Shown: piece by piece, positions 34,409 to 42,009 of the stretch
Numbering within the stretch: position 1 is the first letter of the stretch
Layout of the letters: every line of letters starts with the position of its first letter
Assembly: GCF_004331735.1 (NCBI RefSeq)
Contig: NZ_SJSO01000024.1
Span: 1-64,000, forward strand
DNA: 64,000 nt
DNA from: Pedobacter psychrodurus
Lineage (GTDB): Bacteria; Bacteroidota; Bacteroidia; Sphingobacteriales; Sphingobacteriaceae
Direction of reading: 5' to 3'
Made by a program: the position numbers and the translations under genes
The notes under the pieces: generated by a model
What the model saw: only the letters and a program-made list of their open reading frames with translations
Database searches by the model: none
What the model was told of the DNA's origin: nothing

Positions 34409-37381
34409 TTAAAAACCAACGTTTAAACCTAGCGTGTATGTTCTTGGGCGTGGATACAGGTTATAATCGATACCTGTAGCTAATTCTGGATCAAGACCTT
34501 TGTATTTCGTTACAACGAAAACATTCTGGCAGTTTGCCGAAATTCTCATGGTTGTTGTTCCATCTTTAGATAGTTTGCCAATGTTATAGGCTAAACCTAA
34601 ATTATCCATTTTCAGAAAGGATGCATTCTTGATATAGTAATCGCTTAGGTATTGTGTAGTGGTAAAACCCGTATTCAATAGATCGCTGCTGGCGTTATTA
34701 AGAATACCCACTGTACTCAATAGGTTTGATTTGATACCAAAGTTCGAACTCACGTTATCATAAACGTAATTACCTAAACTGGCTCTTAAAACCGTATTAA
34801 TGCTCCATTTTTTGTAGGTAAACGAGGTATTAAAACCAAAAGTGAATTGAGGATCTGGCGATTTATAGAAATACTGATCATCAGTTGTGATGGTGCCATC
34901 GCCATTTAAATCCTGGAAAACACCTTCTAATGGTTTACCACTTACATCATAAACCTGTTTGTACACAAAATACATTTGAGGAATCTGATTAACCGCATTG
35001 TATTTTAAGTGGATTCCTGTTCCTCCTGTGATATCCCCAGCATCAATTTTGAATCCTGAGTTAGGGTTCAAAGTTAAATTGGTTACCTTTCTTTTGTTAT
35101 AAGATGCGTTTATACCGAAATCCCAAATGGTATTTTCAGTTTTAATGGCCGTAAAATTTAAGCTTACTTCTGCGCCTCTTACATCCATATTACCTACGTT
35201 AGTAACCAGTTCATTGCTAAAGTTTGTTCCTACCGGGATAGTAATCTTACTTAATAAATCGGTAGTTTTTTTATAATAAACATCAATGCTACCATACAAT
35301 CTTCCGCCTAAAAATCCATAATCTAAACCAGCATTATAAGTCGTGGTGCTTTCCCATCTCAAATCAGGATCATATCCGGCTGGGGCATAATAATTATAAA
35401 AAGTATTACCAATCTGATATTGACCTGTATTGCTGTTGGCGTAGTATTTAGCGATGTAATTATAGTTACCAATATCGCCACCATCCTTATTACCTGTTTC
35501 GCCATAACTTAATCTCAATTTCAGATCAGAAAGCACTTTGCTGTCTTTAAGGAAATTTTCTCCGATAATTCTCCAGGTAAAGCCTACTGAAGGGAAATAT
35601 CCCCAACGGTTGCTTTCCGCAAATTTTGAAGAAGCATCAGCACGCATCGTGGCCGATAGGATATATTTTTCTGCTAGTGTATAGTTAAATCTTCCGTAGT
35701 AAGAAAGCATTTTATTACGTTCTACTGAAAATGGGAAAACTGGTGTAACAATTGGCGCACCTAAACCTGTGTAGTTAGTGAAATTATAACTAGTAGTTGC
35801 ATTATCATAATAACCATAACCAGCAGTTACATCAAATCTACTTTTAATGCTTTCTACCGTATGTGCATAATTTAAATAGAACTCAGAAAATTTATCAGCT
35901 CCGGTTTTTAAAGCCCTTGAAAATGAGCCGTTTGTTGATGCAGCTTGTGCCGCGTAGGTTGGCACCGTGATGCTACCATAACCTTTAGATACATCGTAAC
36001 CAAGATTTAAGTTCGCATGCAACTCAGGTAAAAAGTGAAATGAATAATCGAATTTAGCATTACCTACACTCCTTGCGGCGTTACCATTATTATCCTGTAA
36101 CCTAATTAATGCAACAGGGTTACGAGGTGCATTCGGATTTGGAACCATTGCACTTCCTGTACCTTGTGTCCATTCGAAATAGTTACCGTATTTATTATCT
36201 GCGTAAATTGGTTGCGTTGGATCGAACTGAATGGCTGAATTGATTGCACCAGCATTTGCAAAATGCGAATCGGTTAACGATCCTTTTAAGTTTAAATCGA
36301 TTTTTAAATGATCTTTAAACAATCTTGGCGACAAGGTAATTGAACCAGTTCCACGTTTTAACTTATCGGTAATCAATAAACCATCCTGATCTAAATAACC
36401 CGCAGAAACACGGTAAGGCACGCCTTTGAATGAACCTGCGATACTCAGATTATTATCGGAGGTAAATGCATGCTGATAAATAGCATCCTGCCAATCGGTA
36501 TTTGCCGTTCCCAGCAAACTTTTTTGCGTTGCATTGCCGTTTGCATTAACATAAGCACGAACCTGGTCAGCAGAAAGTATATCTACTTTTCTGGCAACCG
36601 TTGCAATGGAATTATTGGTGCTGAAGTTTATTACAGGTGCACCAGAACCACCTTTTTTAGTGGTAATTAAAATTACCCCGTTCGATGCTCTTGAACCATA
36701 AATAGCTGTTGCATTTGCATCTTTCAGTACGGTAAAGGTTTCTATATCGTTCGGATTGATTAAACTTAACGGACTTGGTGCATTATCGATGGTATTACCG
36801 CTAAATGGCACACCATCAATTACGATTAATGGATCGTTACTGGCATTAAGTGATGCTCCGCCACGGATACGGATCTGGCTACCTACTCCAGGTTGACCGC
36901 TGTTAGAGATGATGTTCACCCCTGCTACCTTACCCTGAATTAATTGCTCAGGTGTTGTGATCGCGCCTTTTTGAAAATCTTTCGAATTTACAGTGGTAAT
37001 AGATCCGGTTAGGTTTTTCTTTTCTGCAGTACCATAACCGATTACCACAACCTCGTTCAGTTTTTGTGCATCGGGTACCAATTGAAAATTAACAGTAGCA
37101 TTTGCTGAAATGCTTACGGCTTTATCTAGGGTTTGATAACCGACAAAACTTGCAGATAAAGTTATCGAACCGTTCGATAAACCTGCTAGTTTATAATTAC
37201 CATTCTCATCAGTCGATGTACTTCTTGTAGTTCCTTTTACAACTACAGAAGCACCGGGTAATGGTAGGCCGGTTTCATCAAGCACTTTACCAGATACCGA
37301 TCCGGTTTGTGCTTTTACCATTAATGCTGAAAAAACCAACAGCACCAAAAGCCCCTGTTTTAACAGGTAAAATACTCTCAT
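34409..37381 (-). CDS. susC: SusC starch/maltodextrin TonB-dependent porin
   Basis: The 990-residue protein has a signal peptide (LVLLVFSALMVKAQ), a carboxypeptidase-regulatory-like domain (about 27-105), a plug with DANATAIYGSRASNGVILITTKKG, and a barrel ending in YTLGLNVGF. It imports malto-oligosaccharides with TonB energy. It is the first gene of the starch series. In the 430 bases before it lie two CGGGAACGTTCCCG palindromes that probably bind the LacI-family protein encoded upstream at 37814. Confidence 0.95.
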   Translation of the reverse strand: MRVFYLLKQGLLVLLVFSALMVKAQTGSVSGKVLDETGLPLPGASVVVKGTTRSTSTDENGNYKLAGLSNGSITLSASFVGYQTLDKAVSISANATVNFQLVPDAQKLNEVVVIGYGTAEKKNLTGSITTVNSKDFQKGAITTPEQLIQGKVAGVNIISNSGQPGVGSQIRIRGGASLNASNDPLIVIDGVPFSGNTIDNAPSPLSLINPNDIETFTVLKDANATAIYGSRASNGVILITTKKGGSGAPVINFSTNNSIATVARKVDILSADQVRAYVNANGNATQKSLLGTANTDWQDAIYQHAFTSDNNLSIAGSFKGVPYRVSAGYLDQDGLLITDKLKRGTGSITLSPRLFKDHLKIDLNLKGSLTDSHFANAGAINSAIQFDPTQPIYADNKYGNYFEWTQGTGSAMVPNPNAPRNPVALIRLQDNNGNAARSVGNAKFDYSFHFLPELHANLNLGYDVSKGYGSITVPTYAAQAASTNGSFSRALKTGADKFSEFYLNYAHTVESIKSRFDVTAGYGYYDNATTSYNFTNYTGLGAPIVTPVFPFSVERNKMLSYYGRFNYTLAEKYILSATMRADASSKFAESNRWGYFPSVGFTWRIIGENFLKDSKVLSDLKLRLSYGETGNKDGGDIGNYNYIAKYYANSNTGQYQIGNTFYNYYAPAGYDPDLRWESTTTYNAGLDYGFLGGRLYGSIDVYYKKTTDLLSKITIPVGTNFSNELVTNVGNMDVRGAEVSLNFTAIKTENTIWDFGINASYNKRKVTNLTLNPNSGFKIDAGDITGGTGIHLKYNAVNQIPQMYFVYKQVYDVSGKPLEGVFQDLNGDGTITTDDQYFYKSPDPQFTFGFNTSFTYKKWSINTVLRASLGNYVYDNVSSNFGIKSNLLSTVGILNNASSDLLNTGFTTTQYLSDYYIKNASFLKMDNLGLAYNIGKLSKDGTTTMRISANCQNVFVVTKYKGLDPELATGIDYNLYPRPRTYTLGLNVGF

Positions 37382-37658
37382 ATTTGAAGCTCGTTTAAGT
37401 ATAAAAATTTGGTTAAATATTATAGTGATTTACACATAGGCCTAATTTACAGCTGATAATGATATTTCAAAATTTATTTAAAAAATATATTTCGGGTCGA
37501 AATTGCAGCGGGAAAATCAACATAAAAATTAGCTTTTTGTTACTAGTAAAAAACTACATTAAATAATTGTTAATATTATAATTACTTAATAATCAGCATA
37601 CTATAATTGTTAAATTTCAATTTAAAGTGTAACTATTACACTAAGTCATTTTTAAGGC

Positions 37659-37684
37659 TTTTTTCGGGAACGTTCCCGAAAAAA
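37659..37684. promoter_or_regulatory. Operator 1 of starch locus, 26-base perfect palindrome
   Basis: The core is CGGGAACGTTCCCG, extended by six T on the left and six A on the right. A central CG in a long palindrome is the hallmark of LacI/GalR operators, and the only such regulator in the window is encoded 130 bases away. Confidence 0.8.
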
Positions 37685-37705
37685 TTAGATCAAATTTCAG
37701 TCATC

Positions 37706-37725
37706 TTTCGGGAACGTTCCCGAAA
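37706..37725. promoter_or_regulatory. Operator 2 of starch locus, 20-base perfect palindrome
   Basis: Same CGGGAACGTTCCCG core with three T and three A on the sides. The centres of the two palindromes are 44 bases apart, about four helical turns, so two dimers would sit on the same face of the DNA. Confidence 0.8.
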
Positions 37726-37813
37726 ATCGATCGAAATTCTGCGTATTTTACACTAAGTGAAGAAATTTTTTGAAAATTTTAAGCTGAAAATGGTCCTGTG
37801 TTTAAGGGCTTTT

Positions 37814-38827
37814 TTACCCATTTATGGTCGAGTTCCGCTTGATAATTTTAGACTCCAAAACCACTTCGTTTGGCAGGTTCTTATCGGCATGATCATCTAG
37901 AATAGTAAACAATAATTTAGCCGCTTCCTCTCCTATTTCGGTAGCTGGTTGAGTGATGGTGGTTAGTGAGGGATTTAACAAAGGGGCAATTTCCAAACTG
38001 GAGAAACTGATTACCTTTAAATCTTTGGGAATGTTGATATTGAGATCGTAACAAGCATAGTAAGTGGCAAAGGCCAAACGCTCTACTGAGGTAAAAACAC
38101 CATCGGGTTTTAATTGCGTTAAAGCTTGTTTGATGATAATGCTATTTTCTTCATAACTGTTGCTGCAATCCACTATCAGGTTTTCTTCAAAAGGAATCTG
38201 GTGTTTGGCCAGCGCATCCAGATAGCCCTGCATACGGGTTTTACCTATAGATAAACTTTTATTTACCACCAGGTAGGCAATTCTACTGCAGCCCTGCTCT
38301 ATTAAATGTTCTGTTGCCAGAAAACTGCTGTTATAATCATTTGTAATTACCCTTGGGGTATCAATGTCTTCGTAAATCCGATCGAAAAATACCAACGGTA
38401 ATCTTTTACTTCCAAATTTATTGAGGTAATTATGATCGTTGGCTTCTCCTGAAACCGACATTACAATACCATCGGCCCTACCGTTGTGTAAGTGGCGGAT
38501 AAAAGTTACTTCTTTTTTATAATCATCATCCGTTACATAAATCAGAATATGGTAACCATTTTCTCTGGCTACGCGTTCAATACCGTGAATGGCCTGCGAG
38601 AAATAATTATTAGCCAATTCGGGTACAATAACCGCAATGGTTTTACTTTTTTGCTCCCTTAAATTACTGGCGTAATGGTTGGGCTGATAGTTTAATTCTT
38701 TTGCTTTGGCTAATATACGCGCTTTGGTAGCACCATTAATGTCACTATTATCCCTAAAAGCCCTAGAAATTGTAGAAGTAGATAAATTTAAAGCTTCTGC
38801 TAACTTCTTAATATTAATACTATCCAT
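37814..38827 (-). CDS. LacI/GalR-family transcription regulator of the starch locus
   Basis: The 337-residue protein has the LacI helix-turn-helix (about 5-24, IKKLAEALNLSTSTISRAF), the hinge region (YQPNHYASNLRE, about 50-60) and a periplasmic-binding-like ligand domain (about 62-335, starting KTIAVIVPELANNYF). It is read in the same direction as susC and ends 430 bases before it, with the two CGGGAACGTTCCCG palindromes between. It most likely controls the starch series in response to maltose or a related sugar, in place of the SusR protein of Bacteroides. Whether it represses or activates cannot be told. Confidence 0.92.
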   Translation of the reverse strand: MDSINIKKLAEALNLSTSTISRAFRDNSDINGATKARILAKAKELNYQPNHYASNLREQKSKTIAVIVPELANNYFSQAIHGIERVARENGYHILIYVTDDDYKKEVTFIRHLHNGRADGIVMSVSGEANDHNYLNKFGSKRLPLVFFDRIYEDIDTPRVITNDYNSSFLATEHLIEQGCSRIAYLVVNKSLSIGKTRMQGYLDALAKHQIPFEENLIVDCSNSYEENSIIIKQALTQLKPDGVFTSVERLAFATYYACYDLNINIPKDLKVISFSSLEIAPLLNPSLTTITQPATEIGEEAAKLLFTILDDHADKNLPNEVVLESKIIKRNSTING

Positions 38828-39125
38828 TTTTGGCTATTAAACCCAATTAATTTGAATTAATGCTGTAAATATAAACTTTAAATGTCCGAAATATTTTATA
38901 AGCTTTAAAATTATGCATTTCGTCTTCAATTTATATGCGGTTAGGCAATCGGCCCTGAAATCCTATCTCAAAAGTCTTTGATCGCCCTAATGGTAAAATT
39001 TTTTAAATAAATATTCATTTTTTTTAAAACAAAAAGCATCTTTACCGCTTTAATAATTATACGCTATTGATCATCTTCTCATTTTACCGATTGCAAAACA
39101 AAACCAGATGAAATAAAATTACAAA

Positions 39126-39485
39126 ATGGGAAATAAGAAAATACTCATCGCCGATGATGATGAAGGAATTGTTGATGCTGTGACGATGATTTTGGAAGTG
39201 ATGGGTTATGATGTTGAGTTTACGTATGATGGCGGAGCAGTAATAGATGCAGTAAAAAACAAGCCAGATTTGATTTTGCTCGATATCTGGATGAGTGGAC
39301 ACGATGGCAGAGATATATGCAAACAGCTTAAAAACGATCCGCAATACAAGCAAATCCCCATTTTAATGATCTCGGCGAGTAGAGACATCAGGCAATCTGC
39401 GCTGGATGCAGGTGCGAATGATTTTATGGAAAAACCATTTGAGATGGATTCGTTACTGAACAGGGTAGCAACTTTATTAAATTAG
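39126..39485 (+). CDS. Single-domain response regulator (CheY-like receiver)
   Basis: The 119-residue protein consists of one receiver domain only: acidic pocket Asp10-Asp11-Asp12, phospho-acceptor Asp53 in LLDIWMSG, Ser83 in MISAS, and Lys103 in EKPF. There is no output domain, and no histidine kinase gene is near. It may pass phosphate on in a relay or act by protein binding. It is one of few plus-strand genes, with about 300 bases of AT-rich DNA before it. Confidence 0.93.
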   Translation: MGNKKILIADDDEGIVDAVTMILEVMGYDVEFTYDGGAVIDAVKNKPDLILLDIWMSGHDGRDICKQLKNDPQYKQIPILMISASRDIRQSALDAGANDFMEKPFEMDSLLNRVATLLN

Positions 39486-39827
39486 AAATAAAAAATTGGG
39501 AGAAGGGTTTAAGGTGTAAGGCTAGAACCACCACAAAACATTAATTTCTTAATTCTAAAACCTACACAGTTTTTTGACCACCTAAGACACCTCATTACAT
39601 CAAAACGCTACAAATAGAGGTTTTATCTTAATGCCCTTAAATCCTTAATGATAAAAAAACATAAAACATGAAGGTAAGGTCAACTAAGTTTGATTTAATC
39701 TTATTTGCTAAAAGATCCTGAAACAAATCCGATAGCTATCGGATCAGGATGACGACAGTGTATAAAAGCAGTATTATCTAACCCTACCACACTAATCTTA
39801 AGCCATTCATCCTAAAACACTTAGCGT
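39486..39827. repeat. Spacer with ATCCGATAGCTATCGGAT palindrome
   Basis: No gene is seen. The 18-base palindrome at 39727-39744 lies inside outer arms ATCCTGA / TCAGGAT and ends in CAGGATGACG, the same plan as the repeat at 268-285. Confidence 0.7.
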
Positions 39828-40181
39828 TTATTCAATTTCCTTAAAATAAATCCTTTCAGGCAATTGTTTAAAAACAAACTCCGTTACCTGGCAAAGCCAA
39901 AGTTTATGGTTTTTAAATTCCCCTCTAAAGTTTTCTAACAGGTAGTCTCCACCACCGCCCAAATTCTTTTCACGCACATAAACAAGATCTAAAATCTCGG
40001 CACTTTCAATAGGCGCATCAGCCATCAGTAATTTGCATTCGCTTTCGGCAGTGGCTATCCAGTTTAATAATTCATCGGCGCCTTCTACCATTTGCAAGTC
40101 GGCAATATCTCCACCCCATTCTGGTATATCGGCATACCATTCATGCTTTGCATTTTTATAAAAACGAATTGCTCTCTCCAT
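39828..40181 (-). CDS. Small conserved-looking cytoplasmic protein, possibly DUF6717
   Basis: Starting at 40181 (MERAIRFYKNAKHEWYADIPEW) the product has 117 residues; the longer frame upstream runs into the divergent dinB gene and is unlikely. There is no signal peptide or membrane segment. The pattern WYADIPEWGG, LQMVEGADELL, a GGGGDYLLENF stretch and HKLWLCQVTEFVF resembles what I recall of DUF6717, but this was not checked. It is divergent from dinB with 65 bases between starts. Function unknown. Confidence 0.7.
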   Translation of the reverse strand: MERAIRFYKNAKHEWYADIPEWGGDIADLQMVEGADELLNWIATAESECKLLMADAPIESAEILDLVYVREKNLGGGGDYLLENFRGEFKNHKLWLCQVTEFVFKQLPERIYFKEIE

Positions 40182-40246
40182 ATTTTGTAAAGAAAAAAAA
40201 TCTAGATCAATTATCCTGATAAAAATAACGAAATTTAGATCATTGC

Positions 40247-41347
40247 ATGCCTGATTCAACTCCACCGGTTTTAAGAAAAATAATTCATATTGATATGGAT
40301 GCGTTTTATGCATCTGTAGAGCAACGCGATTTTCCCGAATACCGTGACAAACCCATAGTGGTTGGTGGCAAGCCCGATAGCCGCGGTGTGGTAGCTACGG
40401 CAAGTTACGAGGCACGCCAATATGGAATCCGCTCGGCAATGTCGTGCAGTAAAGCTTACCAGCTTTGTCCAACAGCAATTTTCGTATATCCACGTTTTGA
40501 TGCTTATACTGCAGTTTCGAAAGCGATTAGGGAAATTTTTAGTCGGTACACTGATATTATAGAGCCTCTATCCTTGGATGAAGCCTATCTTGATGTCACT
40601 GAAGATAAGCTCGGAATTGGATCAGCTATTGATATTGCTCAATCCATTAAAGATGCCATTAAAAATGAGTTAAACTTAACCGCCTCGGCAGGCGTATCGA
40701 TCAATAAATTTGTGGCAAAAGTAGCTTCAGACATGAACAAACCAGATGGTTTAACTTTTATTGGCCCTTCCAAAATTGAAACTTTTATGGAAAAACTCCC
40801 GGTAGAAAAATTCTTTGGGGTAGGCAAAGTTACCGGAGCCAAAATGAAGGCCATGCAGATTAATACAGGTGCCGATTTAAAAAAACTAACAGAAGCACAG
40901 CTTATTGCTCAATTCGGGAAATCGGGAAGATTTTATTATAAAATTGTCCGTGGTATTGATGATCGCCCCGTTCAGTCACACCGCGAAACCAAATCAGTGG
41001 GTGCAGAAGATACCTTTTCGGAAGATACCAATGAAGATTCGGTGATGCACGATCTGTTAAAACAGATCAGTGAAACGGTAGCCAAACGTTTGGAAAAATG
41101 TCAGCTAAGGGGAAAAACGGTAACCTTAAAAATTAAGTTTGCCGATTTTAAACTGATTACCCGCAGCCGCTCTTTCCCTGCACCGATTAACAAAGCGGAG
41201 GTAATTTATGCAGAAGCGATTAAACTTTTGGAAGAGGCAGCTATCGGCCTAACCCAGGTGAGGCTTTTGGGCATTACCTTATCTCGGTTTTATGATGATG
41301 TGGAAATCGAAAAGCCTGAAAGCAATCAGCTGGAATTTGAGTTTTGA
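40247..41347 (+). CDS. dinB: DNA polymerase IV (Y-family)
   Basis: The 366-residue protein has the Y-family catalytic signature: HIDMDAFYASVE with Asp16 and Asp18 nearby, YEARQYGIRSAM in the fingers, and PLSLDEAYLDVT with Asp111-Glu112. A helix-hairpin-helix thumb (about 180-235) and little-finger domain (about 240-355) follow. The C-terminus QLEFEF fits a beta-clamp binding peptide. It copies past damaged DNA with low fidelity. No LexA-type box was seen in the 65-base divergent spacer. Confidence 0.95.
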   Translation: MPDSTPPVLRKIIHIDMDAFYASVEQRDFPEYRDKPIVVGGKPDSRGVVATASYEARQYGIRSAMSCSKAYQLCPTAIFVYPRFDAYTAVSKAIREIFSRYTDIIEPLSLDEAYLDVTEDKLGIGSAIDIAQSIKDAIKNELNLTASAGVSINKFVAKVASDMNKPDGLTFIGPSKIETFMEKLPVEKFFGVGKVTGAKMKAMQINTGADLKKLTEAQLIAQFGKSGRFYYKIVRGIDDRPVQSHRETKSVGAEDTFSEDTNEDSVMHDLLKQISETVAKRLEKCQLRGKTVTLKIKFADFKLITRSRSFPAPINKAEVIYAEAIKLLEEAAIGLTQVRLLGITLSRFYDDVEIEKPESNQLEFEF

Positions 41348-42009
41348 TGATTAATGTTTAATACATGAATTTCCTAATTTAAAAAGCCAATTTCCATTTG
41401 GAGCGCAATGCCTGTACAAAAATACTAAGTTTCTTCCTGTTTTGCGCTTATACGCTTCGCGGCCTCGTTCCTCGTCGCTGCAGGGTAACGCTTCAATCAG
41501 GGCTAGGTGGCCAAAACAGCATTTCATTTTTAAGGTTGCAGGGTGCATTAACCTTTGTTCTTAAACCTGACAGCAGCGGTTCTGATCCTTCATCGGAAGA
41601 GCGAATGGCGGGACCAAAGACCGCCAAGAATCACAGGCCAACCATTTCCTAATCATATCTTTCTTGCTTTACGGAATAACACTTTATTTCGGTCGGTGAG
41701 ACACCAACCGATAGGATAACACTTTGCTGGGTGCAGAAACCTTTGTGCCTAAACCCGACAGGAGCGGTTCCGATCCTTCATCGGAAGTAGCGAATGGCGG
41801 GACTAAAAGCAGCCAAGAACCACAAGCCACTCATTTCCTAATCATACCTTTCTTACTTTATGGAATAACACATCATTTCGGTCGGTGAGACACCAACCGA
41901 TAGGATAAGTTAACACCCCGTCCTACGGACACCCCTCTGAAGAGGGGAATAAAAAAGGTCCTACAATTTAATGTAGAACCTTTGATTGTTAATTTTAAGG
42001 GATAAGATT
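41348..42009. repeat. Repeat-rich spacer with 188-base tandem duplication
   Basis: Copies at about 41541-41720 and 41729-41909 are near-identical over 180 bases, with a period of about 188. Each holds AAACC(T/C)GACAG(C/G)AGCGG, an ATCCTTCATCGGAAG stretch, and a hairpin CGGTCGGTG AGA CACCAACCG (41690-41710 and 41879-41899). To the left, 41480-41520 carries the reverse of the CTAGCCCTGATTGAAGCG block at 1712. A CCCCTCTGAAGAGGGG hairpin follows at 41932-41947. Open frames here look accidental. Confidence 0.8.
41954..41983 (-). terminator. Terminator of the DUF4965 gene
   Basis: Minus strand AAAGGTTCTACA and TGTAGGACCTTT pair with one mismatch around a six-base loop, followed by a T tract. It is placed 27-56 bases past the stop codon at 42010. 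Confidence 0.85.

Larger units (their letters stand above)
37382..37813. promoter_or_regulatory. susC upstream regulatory region
   Basis: These 432 bases hold no gene. Besides the two palindromes listed separately, there is an inverted pair AGTGTAA / TTACACT (37626-37642), and TTACACTAAGT occurs twice (37636-37646 and 37748-37758). The long AT-rich leader (about 37385-37640) shows no clear -7/-33 pair that I can defend. Confidence 0.6.

Noticed and set aside
39084-39353. Open frame of 89 codons on the minus strand over the receiver gene
   Set aside because: It is the shadow of the plus-strand CheY-like gene, whose active-site residues are all present.
39126-39485. Receiver protein as regulator of the starch or locus D genes
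   Set aside because: It lacks a DNA-binding domain and a partner kinase nearby, and the promoters here show LacI-type sites instead.
41398-41652. Open frame of 84 codons in the spacer after dinB
   Set aside because: It runs through dispersed-repeat DNA, has no recognisable protein features and no conserved counterpart in the second copy of the duplication.
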